Of a DNA stretch of 64,000 nucleotides, positions 52,887 to 62,112 are shown one piece after another (position 1 is the stretch's first letter; the number at the start of each line of letters is the position of its first letter). This DNA is from Paenibacillus sp. FSL R5-0490. Its GTDB lineage: Bacteria; Bacillota; Bacilli; Bacillales; Cytobacillaceae. The notes beneath the pieces are model-generated. The model did no database searches. It saw only the letters and a list, made by a program, of their open reading frames with translations, and was not told the DNA's origin. The position numbers and the translations under genes were made by a program. The stretch is taken from positions 1 to 64,000 of the forward strand of contig NZ_MRTQ01000015.1 of NCBI RefSeq assembly GCF_001956215.1. Direction: 5' to 3'.

Positions 52887-53931
52887 ATTGGCGTTTATAG
52901 GATTTGGGGTTGTTGGCCAGGGATTGGCGGAAATTCTGCGTGATAAGAAACAGGCGCTGAAACAGAACGAAGGATTCGAAGCAGAAATTGTTGCCATTTC
53001 CGATTTGAAGAAAGGGGCAATCTACCATCCGGGCGGACTGGATATCGTTAAAGTTTTGCAAGTATTGCAGGAAACAGGGAGCTTGGAGAATTATCCGGAA
53101 ATCCCGGGGCTAATCAGGGGATGGGACAGTATCAGAACAATCAGGGACACCAATGCAGATACGGTTATCGAGGTTTCGTATACAGATGTCAAAACCGGTC
53201 AGCCCGCCATAGACCACTGTAAGGCTGCATTTGAAAAAGGAAAAAATGTGGTGATGACCAATAAAGGCCCTGTTGCACTCGCTTACCGTGAGCTATCTGA
53301 AATGGCCAAAAAGCATGGTGTCTACTGGGGATTTGAGGGAACCGTCATGAGCGGCACACCAGCATTACGGATGCCGGCCGCTGCCTTGGCCGGTAATGAC
53401 ATTACGGAAATCCGCGGCATATTGAATGGAACAACCAACTATATTCTGACCAAAATGGAACAGGAGGGTGTTTCTTATGAAGCGGCTCTAAAAGAGGCGC
53501 AAAAACTCGGCTATGCAGAAGCGGATCCTGCCAGCGATGTAGAAGGCTATGATGCAAGATATAAAATTGTCATTCTCGCAAACCATGTCATGAATGCTCC
53601 TTTATCAGTCGAGCAAGTGGAATGCAAGGGCATTACAGGCATCACGCTGAATGATATTGAAAAGGCTAAGGCGGAAGGGAAGACCTGGAAGCTGATTGCA
53701 AAAGCCAAAAAGGAAAACGGCAGGGTCATTGCCTCGATAACTCCTGAAAAATTGGATGCTGAAGATCCTTTGTCTTCCATTAGAGGCGCTGTCAATGCCA
53801 TTACGTATCAATGCGATCTTTTGGGCACAGTCACATTAAGCGGTGCAGGAGCAGGGAAAATAGAGACAGGATTCTCCCTTTTGATTGACTTAATTTCCAT
53901 TAATCGACAAAGGCAGCTTGTTTCAATCTAA
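52876..53931 (+). CDS. Homoserine-dehydrogenase-like protein without ACT domain
   Basis: A 351-residue protein with the NAD(P)-binding GFGVVGQGLAEIL at the start, NKGPVALAYREL, the substrate motif LNGTTNYIL, and YAEADPASDVEGYDARYKIVI with the catalytic aspartate and lysine. There is no C-terminal ACT domain, so it would not be feedback-inhibited by threonine. It starts with TTG inside the end of the deacetylase gene, with GGAGGTGG as its site. In this cluster it could interconvert aspartate semialdehyde and homoserine, perhaps feeding the gamma-family PLP enzyme. This role is inferred. Confidence 0.88.
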   Translation: MAHKLAFIGFGVVGQGLAEILRDKKQALKQNEGFEAEIVAISDLKKGAIYHPGGLDIVKVLQVLQETGSLENYPEIPGLIRGWDSIRTIRDTNADTVIEVSYTDVKTGQPAIDHCKAAFEKGKNVVMTNKGPVALAYRELSEMAKKHGVYWGFEGTVMSGTPALRMPAAALAGNDITEIRGILNGTTNYILTKMEQEGVSYEAALKEAQKLGYAEADPASDVEGYDARYKIVILANHVMNAPLSVEQVECKGITGITLNDIEKAKAEGKTWKLIAKAKKENGRVIASITPEKLDAEDPLSSIRGAVNAITYQCDLLGTVTLSGAGAGKIETGFSLLIDLISINRQRQLVSI

Positions 53932-53952
53932 AACGGAAAGGCGGTAATTAGC

Positions 53953-55404
53953 ATGACCACTCAACTAACCGGACAAAGAATGTTTCTCGCAGGCGAATGG
54001 GCGGCAGGAGAAAGATTAATTGAAGTTCGCGATCCGCAGGATAACAGCATGATTGATACTGTACCAGCAGCTTCGAAGGAAGATATGCTGAATTGTATTG
54101 AAGAAGCGAAAGAGGGGGCGAAAATTGCTGCTTCCCTTCCTGTCCATCAGCGAATGGCGATTATTAATCGGGCTGCAGACTATATTGAAGCCAATAAAGT
54201 TAAATATGCCAATACGATCGCAAGGGAAGGAAGCAAAACCATTCGGGAAGCCTCTAAAGAAGTGGAAAGAGCCATACAGACCTTCCGGATCAGTGCAGAA
54301 GAAGCAAGAAGGATTCATGGAGAAACCATACCATTTGACCAGATGCCCGGGAGTGAAAACCGCCTGGGATACTACCGCCGTTTCCCTATTGGAATTATTG
54401 GCGCCATTACACCCTTTAACGATCCATTAAATCTTGTAGCGCATAAGGTGGGTCCCGCCATCGCTTCCGGCAATGCCATTATCGTGAAACCTGCAACAGT
54501 GACTCCTCTCAGCGCCCTTTTAATCGCCGAAGCCTTTGAACAAGCCGGATTGCCGCCTAAAGTGTTATCTGTCATCACTGGGTATGGAAGCGAAATTGGG
54601 GATGTTCTTGTCACCCATCCTGCTGTGCGAATGATTTCCTTTACTGGAGGCCTGGACGCCGGGGAACAAATTACCCGGAAAGCAGGATTGAAAAAGATAA
54701 GTATGGAGCTGGGGTCCAACTCTCCTGTCATTGTGCTAGAGGATGCTGATTTGGATGAGGCTGTTGAATCAACGGTTTCAGGGGCATTTTGGGCAGCAGG
54801 GCAAAATTGCCTCGGTGTTCAAAGAGTGTACATCCAGAATTCTGTTTATGAGGCATTTCAACAGGCTTTCGTTGCCAGGACAAATCAATACTGCGTAGGG
54901 GATAAGCAATCAGAACTGACGGATATGGGGCCGCTTATTACGGAAAAAGAGGCTGTCCGGGTTGAAAAGATGGTTAATGAAGCGAAACAAAAAGGAGCAG
55001 CCGTGTTAACAGGCGGGAAGAGGAATGGGGCATTTTACTCACCTACCGTTCTCGAAAATGTCCCGGAGGACTGTACCATTGCGAGAGAAGAAATTTTTGG
55101 TCCGGTTGTACTCTTGTACAAAGTATCTTGTCTTGACGAAGCAATCAGTAAATCGAATGACATAAATTATGGCTTGCAGGCCGGAATATTTACTAAGGAT
55201 ATCGAAAAAGCCCATAAAGCAATCGACAAATTGGATGTAGGCGGAATTATGATAAATGACAGCAGTGACTACCGGATTGATGCCATGCCATTTGGCGGCG
55301 TGAAAAATTCAGGATTAGGCAGGGAAGGCATCAAATTCTCCATCCAGGAGATGACGGAACCGAAAGTAGTCTGCTTTAAATTAGCGAACTATAGCAGTCT
55401 ATAA
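53953..55404 (+). CDS. doeC: Aldehyde dehydrogenase, DoeC-like (aspartate semialdehyde oxidation)
   Basis: A 483-residue NAD(P)-dependent aldehyde dehydrogenase. The catalytic cysteine is in AGQNCLGVQ, the general base glutamate in MELGSNSP, and the cofactor loop is SFTGGLDAGEQI. The C-terminal FGGVKNSGLGREG is intact. In ectoine breakdown the last step oxidises aspartate semialdehyde to aspartate, for which this is the candidate. General semialdehyde activity is possible. It follows the dehydrogenase-like gene by 21 bp and is followed by a terminator. Confidence 0.82.
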   Translation: MTTQLTGQRMFLAGEWAAGERLIEVRDPQDNSMIDTVPAASKEDMLNCIEEAKEGAKIAASLPVHQRMAIINRAADYIEANKVKYANTIAREGSKTIREASKEVERAIQTFRISAEEARRIHGETIPFDQMPGSENRLGYYRRFPIGIIGAITPFNDPLNLVAHKVGPAIASGNAIIVKPATVTPLSALLIAEAFEQAGLPPKVLSVITGYGSEIGDVLVTHPAVRMISFTGGLDAGEQITRKAGLKKISMELGSNSPVIVLEDADLDEAVESTVSGAFWAAGQNCLGVQRVYIQNSVYEAFQQAFVARTNQYCVGDKQSELTDMGPLITEKEAVRVEKMVNEAKQKGAAVLTGGKRNGAFYSPTVLENVPEDCTIAREEIFGPVVLLYKVSCLDEAISKSNDINYGLQAGIFTKDIEKAHKAIDKLDVGGIMINDSSDYRIDAMPFGGVKNSGLGREGIKFSIQEMTEPKVVCFKLANYSSL

Positions 55405-55450
55405 ATTTAATACTATCAGACAGCCGACAAGCTGCCTGAATATCGTGTGA

Positions 55451-55490
55451 GGAAGAACGATCCGGCTTCGGAGGGTCTTCCTTTCCTTTT
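55451..55490 (+). terminator. Intrinsic terminator after the aldehyde dehydrogenase gene
   Basis: GGAAGA pairs with TCTTCC with an inner TCC/GGA pair around GGCTTC, then a T-rich tail. Confidence 0.7.
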
Positions 55491-55644
55491 AAATAGCTGA
55501 AGTTATAATTTATGTCATTCAACAACCTTTATAAACCTTTGAAATGCAGACAGGCTTTATAATCCTATCAAATTTGAATTACAGTTTTCCGGAAGGCAAA
55601 CAAGTACGATAGCCGAACAAAAGACTAATAAGGAGGATTTTATT

Positions 55645-57189
55645 TTGAAGAAAAACGGGAACCGAGCTTCATATAACAATCCAGTCTTTAAGATCTCAGC
55701 CATAATTGTTGGACTTTTTACCATTTGGGGAGCCTTTTCACCTGATAGTCTTGCCAGAAATGCCTCAATTGTTTTTAACTTTACCAGTAAATCATTTGGA
55801 TGGCTTTATTTAGTCAGTGTAGCTCTTTTTGTATTCTTTTGTTTATACCTTGCTTTTAGTAAATATGGAAACATAAAGCTCGGGCCGGATGGAGAAAAAG
55901 CCGAGTATTCCTTATTTGCCTGGATCAGTATGCTGTTCAGCGCGGGTTTTGGGGTAGGAATTGTCTTCTGGGGTGTAGCAGAACCGCTGTCTCACTTTAC
56001 TTCTCCACCGCTTCCTGGTGTAGAGCCGCAATCAGCAGAAGCCGCACGGGTAGCCATGCGATATTCGTTTTTTAACTGGGGCATTCATCAATGGTCAGTC
56101 TTTGCCATTGTCGGACTGGCTCTTGCTTATTATCAATACCGTCATAAAAGGAAGGCTCTTGTAGGTGAAGTATTAAGCGCAAAGCACCCCGAAAAAAGAA
56201 AAAGGCTAAAGTCAGCAGTTAATATACTGGCGGTCATTGCTACAGTAACGGGAATTGCCACCTCGCTGGGAATGGGTGTATTGCAAATTAATGGCGGCTT
56301 GAACTATGTCTTCTCAGTACCCAACAATCCTTGGATGCAAATCGGCATTGTTGGCATCATGCTTGTCCTTTATCTTGTTTCAGCAACGACCGGTATTGAT
56401 AAAGGGATTAAGATTTTGAGTAATACAAACATGATTTTGGTTCTTGCTTTAATGGTGATCTTCCTGATCAGTGGCCCCACCGTCTTTATATTCGAAAGCT
56501 TCGTTCTTGCCATTGGGGATTATATCCAGCATTTTATGGAAATGAGCTTCTATTTGACCCCATACACAGGTGAAGCGTGGGTTCAGGATTGGACAGTTTT
56601 TTATTGGGCATGGGTGATTGCCTGGTCTCCTTTCGTCGGTTCCTTTGTTGCACGGATATCAAAGGGGAGAACGATCAGGGAATTTATTATAGGTGTAATG
56701 ATTGTCCCTCCAGCCATTGGGTTTGTATGGATGGCCATTTTCGGGGGAATAGGATTATACATGGATTTATTCCAGGGTACCGCCATTTCCGAAGCGGTTT
56801 CGCAGGATGTGACAACCGCCATTTTCGTTCTGTTAAAGGAGTTTCCATTATACACATTGTTATCAGTAATCATGCTTGTCCTAATCGTCATATTCCTTGT
56901 CACTTCGGCGGATTCAGCTGTTTTCGTTCTGGGCATGATGACATCTGATGGCGATTTAAATCCTTCCAATATGGTAAAAGTGATCTGGGGAGTATTAATG
57001 GCAGGGATTACTGCCGTGTTAATTGCCAGCAGCGGATTAAAAGGACTGCAAACCGCGTCCTTGGTTTCTGCTCTCCCTTTTACCATCATATTGGGCATTA
57101 TTAGCATCTCGCTCTATAAATCATTGTCCAGGGAGAGAAAAGAAGCAAAAGGACAAACCGAGTCTGTTCCCTTGAAGAAAGCGCAGTAA
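55645..57189 (+). CDS. BCCT-family transporter, probably for ectoines
   Basis: A 514-residue transporter with 12 membrane segments. The substrate-binding aromatic residues lie in the TVFYWAWVIAWSPFVG segment, and FSAGFGVGIVFWGVAEPLSHF and YSFFNWGIHQWSVFAIVGLA are typical of the family. The sodium or proton gradient drives uptake. Many BCCT proteins carry betaine; the position after the ectoine catabolic genes suggests ectoine or hydroxyectoine. It starts with TTG after AAGGAGG and has its own leader of 240 bp, so it may be transcribed separately. Confidence 0.9.
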   Translation: MKKNGNRASYNNPVFKISAIIVGLFTIWGAFSPDSLARNASIVFNFTSKSFGWLYLVSVALFVFFCLYLAFSKYGNIKLGPDGEKAEYSLFAWISMLFSAGFGVGIVFWGVAEPLSHFTSPPLPGVEPQSAEAARVAMRYSFFNWGIHQWSVFAIVGLALAYYQYRHKRKALVGEVLSAKHPEKRKRLKSAVNILAVIATVTGIATSLGMGVLQINGGLNYVFSVPNNPWMQIGIVGIMLVLYLVSATTGIDKGIKILSNTNMILVLALMVIFLISGPTVFIFESFVLAIGDYIQHFMEMSFYLTPYTGEAWVQDWTVFYWAWVIAWSPFVGSFVARISKGRTIREFIIGVMIVPPAIGFVWMAIFGGIGLYMDLFQGTAISEAVSQDVTTAIFVLLKEFPLYTLLSVIMLVLIVIFLVTSADSAVFVLGMMTSDGDLNPSNMVKVIWGVLMAGITAVLIASSGLKGLQTASLVSALPFTIILGIISISLYKSLSRERKEAKGQTESVPLKKAQ

Positions 57190-57235
57190 TAATTCAAAAG
57201 ATTATACGGTGAACAATCCTAGCACTATTAACAGT

Positions 57236-57270
57236 AAAAACGCTATTCTTTCGATAAGGATAGCGTTTTT
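57236..57270. terminator. Bidirectional intrinsic terminator
   Basis: AAAAACGCTAT pairs with ATAGCGTTTTT around a loop of about 13 nt, between the convergent transporter and cyclase genes. Confidence 0.85.
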
Positions 57271-57323
57271 ATTGTGTAAGGATTCTCTGCAGATGGCAGG
57301 ATGATTTCTGCCTCGGCAGTATA

Positions 57324-59213
57324 TTACTGGCCAAACTTCCCGCGATAATGAGCCAAAGCCATAAGCGGAAAGATATACCGATAGCTATGGTAATGAATAT
57401 AAAAGCTCCCCGCCATGGCCTGCCCTTTTGGATAATCAGTCGTCCAATCCTCTTTGTCAATTGAGTTCAGCAGGTATTGAATTCCTTTTTGGATCTGTTC
57501 AGTTGGCTGGTCTTCCGCTGCAATTAGAGCATCAACCGCCCATGCCGTGTCTGTAAGGGTACTTGCCTTCAAGGGAACATAAGATTTTTGGCTGTCGCTC
57601 AGGCAGGATTCTCCCCATCCGCCATCCTCGTTTTGGATTTTCTTCAGCCAGTCACAAGCCTTCTTGACAGAAGGATGGTTTGCATGGCCTGCCGCAACAA
57701 GCCCTGTTACGGATGCCCAGGTCCCGTAAATATAGCAAATACCCCATCTTCCATACCAGGAACCGTCTTGTTCCTGATTATCCACTAGCCAGTTTACCGC
57801 GTTTTTATTCAAAGGGTCTGCAGCTGGCAGATTCGTATAGTTTCCCAAAAACTCAAGTGTTCTCCCGGTCAGATCGGCTGAGGTGGGGTCTCCAAACATA
57901 TATTCACCCTTTTCAACCGGAAGGAAGGCGAGCCATGGATTTTCGGTATTTCTTTCAAATGAAGGCCAGCCGCCATCGTCATTCTGCATGGAGACCAGCC
58001 ACTGAAGGCCGCGGTCCCAGGCATCCTGATATTCTGAACGGTCCTCGGCATCCTGATATTCTGAACGGTCCCCGGCACTTCTGGCGATGGCCCGCAATGT
58101 AGCAGTAGTATCATCTACATCCGGGTTGAGGGTGTTGACATCAGAAAATCCCCATCCTCCGGGCTTTCCATAGGGGTTATGGATAGCCCAGTCCCCAAAC
58201 TTCACATGCTGACGCTTCAGCAAATAGGTGTTTGCTTTCTTTACTGCAGGGTCATCGGGAGAAACACCGGCTAATTGGAGAGCTGTATTTATGAGAGATG
58301 TATTCCATACACTGGCGTTTGCGTATTGGATATGAGGGAGGCCGTCTATATCAGTCCGGAGCGATTTCAGCCCCTCAACTGCATTCTTTATTACGGGCTC
58401 TTCTTTGGAATAGCCAAGGGACAGGAGCGCAAAAATCATTAAAAAGGTTGAGCTGAAATAACTATAGAAGGTCCCATCCGGCTCAATCCGTTCGAGCATA
58501 TAATCCTTCGCCCGGTCCATTGCCAATGAGTGAAGCTGTTCTGGCAGACCCAAAAGCTCTTCAACACCTTCTTTGATGTCTGATAAAAATGATCGGTATC
58601 CCGGCTGGACCTCCCACCGGGCTCTTGTTAATAGCAAGTCAGAAAGGTCAGGGCTGTTTGCTGTTTTGATGCTGAACTTTTTTTCTGAAAGAATGAGAAT
58701 CGGAGCCAGATTCACACGCCCATACACCGAAAACTGATAAAAATTGAAAGGGAAGGACAGGGGCAAAAGCATAATCTCAACATGAATCGGAAAGGATTCA
58801 GGCCATGGATATTGTCCCGTAGAAGCTAGCATAATTTTGGTAAATATATTTGCGTTCTCCATTCCGCCATGCTCCTGTATAAATTCTCTCGCAGCTTTCA
58901 TCCTTGCGTCTTCCTTCCCTATATAGCCCGAATAAAGAAGTCCATAATAAGCCTCCAGTGTGGCATTTGCATTTCCATCCTGTTCATCCCGGAAAAGCTT
59001 CCAGGCTCCATTTTCTTCCTGCTTGCTTAGGATTCTTGCGGCCAGTCCCTTAATTAATTTTTCATCATGTATCTCCAGTGTCCTTAATAAAATGATCATA
59101 TAAGCGTCTGTTGAAATGCCGGTTTCAAAAGGATAATTCCATGAACCATCATGGGACTGATTTTTTCTTAATGCGGCAATGAGACGTTTCATGCCAGCAG
59201 CGGTATAGGTCAT
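57324..59213 (-). CDS. sqhC: Sporulenol synthase / squalene-hopene-cyclase-family protein
   Basis: A 629-residue terpene cyclase, about the length of B. subtilis SqhC (632). The protonating motif DVDDTTATL lies near residue 375, and several QW repeats are visible (QNDDGGWPSFE, QEQDGSWYGRWGI, QNEDGGWGES). It cyclises a C35 polyprene or squalene for membrane or spore sesquarterpenes. A 27-bp tandem duplication (58021-58074) inserts DRSEYQDA twice just after the DxDD helix. It is divergent from the DUF2515 gene. Start uncertain by a few codons. Confidence 0.92.
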   Translation of the reverse strand: MTYTAAGMKRLIAALRKNQSHDGSWNYPFETGISTDAYMIILLRTLEIHDEKLIKGLAARILSKQEENGAWKLFRDEQDGNANATLEAYYGLLYSGYIGKEDARMKAAREFIQEHGGMENANIFTKIMLASTGQYPWPESFPIHVEIMLLPLSFPFNFYQFSVYGRVNLAPILILSEKKFSIKTANSPDLSDLLLTRARWEVQPGYRSFLSDIKEGVEELLGLPEQLHSLAMDRAKDYMLERIEPDGTFYSYFSSTFLMIFALLSLGYSKEEPVIKNAVEGLKSLRTDIDGLPHIQYANASVWNTSLINTALQLAGVSPDDPAVKKANTYLLKRQHVKFGDWAIHNPYGKPGGWGFSDVNTLNPDVDDTTATLRAIARSAGDRSEYQDAEDRSEYQDAWDRGLQWLVSMQNDDGGWPSFERNTENPWLAFLPVEKGEYMFGDPTSADLTGRTLEFLGNYTNLPAADPLNKNAVNWLVDNQEQDGSWYGRWGICYIYGTWASVTGLVAAGHANHPSVKKACDWLKKIQNEDGGWGESCLSDSQKSYVPLKASTLTDTAWAVDALIAAEDQPTEQIQKGIQYLLNSIDKEDWTTDYPKGQAMAGSFYIHYHSYRYIFPLMALAHYRGKFGQ

Positions 59214-59321
59214 TCATGCACATTCCTCTCCAATTAAATTGCTCCAATAAATACATATTCATTTCACAGAGAGAGAATTCATGGAGGAGGTCTGCTTATC
59301 TTTTTTCAAAAGAAACACCCA

Positions 59322-60404
59322 ATGAACTGGTTAAAAGAAGAATTAAAGAAAAGAGTTCAAAAGCAGATAAACCTTTCAGATGAAGAAAAGAGGATTCTGA
59401 GCCAGGTTAAAAGGGAGACAACTGAATGGAATCTAAATAACGTCAGCCGGACACAAGCCTATCTTGATTTCTACCGGCAGCATCCCGATATCCATTGGGC
59501 CTTTTTGGGGCATATGGTTTCCCGCAATGGCGGCTGGAATATGACCGACCTAAAAGGGGAGCTCCTGTCCAGGTTACTATCAAATCGCGAAAAGCAATCC
59601 TTCTTTTCTTTTCTGGAAAGAGGGAACTGGCTCATTTTTCAGGATGCGTATCCGCAGTTTTTGATATATAAAGAAAGCCTGAAGCGAAACAAGCCCTTAT
59701 TTTACCTTTTCCCGTTCCTTAATATCTCGGTTTTTATGGAAACAGTCTGGAGCAGTTTTTGGAGGAAGCCTGATCCCTATCTGCTCACTATTGCCCTAAT
59801 CATCAATGAACAAAGCTATTTAGAACAAAGGGTGATTCAAAATCCGCATTATAAGCTCGAGGTTTTTCAAAAGCTTGAATTTAAGCTGCAGGAGCTGCTG
59901 TCTTTGAATCACATCCTCTTTCCTTATGAAAAGAAGGGTGTTCTTCATCTGAAAGGCCAGACATTGAATCATTTTGAATCGCTGCACGAGCGGATCACAT
60001 TAGGGAAAAGGCTGTACGATGTTCTGTTTAAGGACAAAGAGGTGCTTGCCCTTACCGAAGAATGGGCAAATGCACATCCTCATACCGGCTCAAGAAAGGA
60101 TTATTGGCCGCATATTTTCAATGATGTTCACCAAGGGCTTCCTGGTGAGCAATATCAATTTCAGCTAAAGTCGTGTCAGCTCCGGCCGGGCGGTAGAAGA
60201 ATTTATAGCCCAAGCCTTGAAATCGCCTGGAAAAATGCAAGCCAGCCTGAAGCAGAATTAGGAGATTGGTATAAAAGTGATCACGTATTGGAGTATTTTT
60301 TTGAGTCAGACGATATGATTAATGGAGAGATCAGGCATGCATACTGTCAAACACTTGAAAGGCTCGAGCTCGCAGCCCTTGCCAAAAAGGCCGTCTGGAA
60401 TTAA
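59322..60404 (+). CDS. DUF2515 (YppC-like) protein
   Basis: A 360-residue soluble protein with the family stretches NVSRTQAYLDFYRQHPDIHW, GNWLIFQDAYPQFLIY, TIALIINEQSYLEQRVI and HTGSRKDYWPHIF. B. subtilis YppC belongs to this family. It has no known activity. The GGAGGAGG sequence upstream is 30 nt from the ATG used, so the true start may lie earlier (a CTG is in frame close to it). It is divergent from sqhC and overlaps the following membrane gene by 68 bp. Confidence 0.8.
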   Translation: MNWLKEELKKRVQKQINLSDEEKRILSQVKRETTEWNLNNVSRTQAYLDFYRQHPDIHWAFLGHMVSRNGGWNMTDLKGELLSRLLSNREKQSFFSFLERGNWLIFQDAYPQFLIYKESLKRNKPLFYLFPFLNISVFMETVWSSFWRKPDPYLLTIALIINEQSYLEQRVIQNPHYKLEVFQKLEFKLQELLSLNHILFPYEKKGVLHLKGQTLNHFESLHERITLGKRLYDVLFKDKEVLALTEEWANAHPHTGSRKDYWPHIFNDVHQGLPGEQYQFQLKSCQLRPGGRRIYSPSLEIAWKNASQPEAELGDWYKSDHVLEYFFESDDMINGEIRHAYCQTLERLELAALAKKAVWN

Positions 60405-60780
60405 AGCCTATATACCGGCTATGCTGCTGGCATCGCTATTAGGCACATATTTAGATTTGTATTTTACCGGGAAGGGGATGTACTCTTTCCCAATAAGGCC
60501 ATTCTCAGGCATCTTTACGATCAATATTTTATTCACCCTGGCCGTCCTTCCTATTTTCATGATTCCTTTACTAAAAATTATGGAAAGCTTAAAGGGCAGG
60601 TTCCGGGGAATATTTGTATTGGCCATCAGTATAGCGATGGCAGCTGCAGAAAAAATCGCAGAGAGCTTAGGTATGTTTGTTCATGCCGAAAACTGGCATC
60701 ATCTTTATACCTTCACAGGCTACTGCTTATTTATTGGATTGATCGCTGTATTTCATGGATGGATGAATGGAAATCGCTAA
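60337..60780 (+). CDS. Four-pass membrane protein overlapping the DUF2515 gene
   Basis: About 147 residues. After a basic N-terminus (HTVKHLKGSSS) come four hydrophobic segments: about 26-43, 55-78, 90-108 and 122-140. GGAGAG lies 10 nt before the ATG chosen. The overlap with the preceding gene shows coupling. Related small proteins of bacilli are uncharacterised. The first 23 codons lie in another frame of the upstream gene. Confidence 0.72.
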   Translation: MHTVKHLKGSSSQPLPKRPSGIKAYIPAMLLASLLGTYLDLYFTGKGMYSFPIRPFSGIFTINILFTLAVLPIFMIPLLKIMESLKGRFRGIFVLAISIAMAAAEKIAESLGMFVHAENWHHLYTFTGYCLFIGLIAVFHGWMNGNR

Positions 60781-60817
60781 AAAAAGCCTATTTCAATAGT
60801 GTAAAGGCTTCCGTTTT
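60781..60817 (+). terminator. Intrinsic terminator
   Basis: AAGCCT pairs with AGGCTT around a 15-nt loop, with a weak T tail. It begins at the stop codon of the membrane gene. Confidence 0.6.
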
Positions 60818-60848
60818 CGGTTGATTTATTGAAAATGGGCATAAAGAA

Positions 60849-60875
60849 TGACGTGTGTTTGGCACACGTCATTTT
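60849..60875. repeat. TGACGTGTG hairpin repeat, copy 2
   Basis: TGACGTGTG pairs with CACACGTCA around TTTGG, then TTTT. The stem is identical to 44570-44593; the loop is one base shorter and the T-run is less strong. Confidence 0.8.
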
Positions 60876-60979
60876 CCTGAAAAACACAAAAAAACTCGTC
60901 ACGTCATGATCGGCTAGTTATAAATACAAGCTGGAAAAAATATATCATTATTCAACAAAAGTTATTGATGTTGAATTAT

Positions 60980-61786
60980 CTACATATTTTTGCTTTCCTG
61001 AAGAAGTTTGGATTTTCCGGTACGTTCCCATTCTTCTACTGTTTCATATGCCTTTTCAGGGGAATATCCCTTCCCTACAAGAACTCCCATTAGAATAAAC
61101 TCTTGAAGAATGTGTGTCATATTAATTCCTCTTTTAACGTCCTCCAAGCCTTCTTTTACCAAAAACTCCGTATGTCTTACCCATTCATCCGGAGTCTTTC
61201 CGAAAGCTGCTGTTTTCCCATTTCCATTAGCCGAACCTTCTTCCATTGTCATCGCATCAGCCTTCGTTTTATGCACGGTACCAAATGGATGGTTTGGCGG
61301 GGCATATATGGAGTAAAGTTTCAACGGAACATTTCCTGTGTTTGTGACATTGTGCCACATTCCAGCCGGAATCATAATAGCAGAGTCATCGAAGACTCTC
61401 CATTGGAAACTTAAATTATCTTTGCTTTTGCCCATTTGAACAATTCCCTGGCCTTGTTCAATACGCAAGAATTGATCCACATCAGGGTGAACTTCCAATC
61501 CGATATCTTCACCAACATTAAGACTCATTAATGTAACCTGCAAATGATTTCCTGTCCATAGTGCAGTACGATACGTGCTGTTTTGTTTGGCGGCCTCATT
61601 GATATTGATAACAAATGGGTTAGAACCATAATCTTTTAAGATTTCTCTGCTATCACCATAAAATGCACCATAAGAATTGAATGCCAACTCATTAGGATAA
61701 GCCCAATAACCAGCAGCACTTCCGTAAGTATGCGCTGGTACATTTGCATAATAAGGATTTTGATGCGTATATGGCGTATAATACAT
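60980..61786 (-). CDS. Cupin-domain protein with ferritin-like C-terminal tail
   Basis: About 268 residues. The N-terminus is rich in Tyr, His and Pro (YYTPYTHQNPYYANVPAH), as in spore-coat proteins. Then a cupin domain with metal ligands in GLEVHPDVDQFLRIEQGQG and the second motif IPAGMWHNVTNTGNVPLKLY. The C-terminal 90 residues are helical (WVRHTEFLVKEGLEDVKRGI). A spore-coat or stress role is possible but not shown. I chose the ATG of MYYTPY with AAGGGA 9 nt upstream. Confidence 0.82.
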   Translation of the reverse strand: MYYTPYTHQNPYYANVPAHTYGSAAGYWAYPNELAFNSYGAFYGDSREILKDYGSNPFVININEAAKQNSTYRTALWTGNHLQVTLMSLNVGEDIGLEVHPDVDQFLRIEQGQGIVQMGKSKDNLSFQWRVFDDSAIMIPAGMWHNVTNTGNVPLKLYSIYAPPNHPFGTVHKTKADAMTMEEGSANGNGKTAAFGKTPDEWVRHTEFLVKEGLEDVKRGINMTHILQEFILMGVLVGKGYSPEKAYETVEEWERTGKSKLLQESKNM

Positions 61787-62004
61787 TTTCCTCAATCCCT
61801 TCATATTTATCTATTATCAATAAATTATCTTATGTACATATAAGAGGAAGGTACTTATTAATTTTAAATGGCCAATTTCGCTGGTGGGAAATTCATTTCC
61901 TATTTTGCATTTATAAAACAAAGATGTCCTTTGTTAAAGAAAGCTAACACTCTATTTACAAATCGGTAAAGCTCCCATTGTTCGACATTTTTTAAATAAT
62001 CCCT

Positions 62005-62013
62005 TGATATAAT
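62005..62013 (+). promoter_or_regulatory. Extended -10 promoter element
   Basis: TGATATAAT is a perfect extended -10 box, 100 bp upstream of the 31-aa gene. Only a weak -35 is visible. A 14-codon frame with ATG after GGAAGGGAG lies between (62038). Confidence 0.45.
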
Positions 62014-62112
62014 GACATTATTTTAAGAGGAAGGGAGATGAATACTGTTCAAATCCTAAGCAGTGAGAATAAACCCATCTAAAATAAAGATTCAATCATT
62101 GGGGGAGGAACC

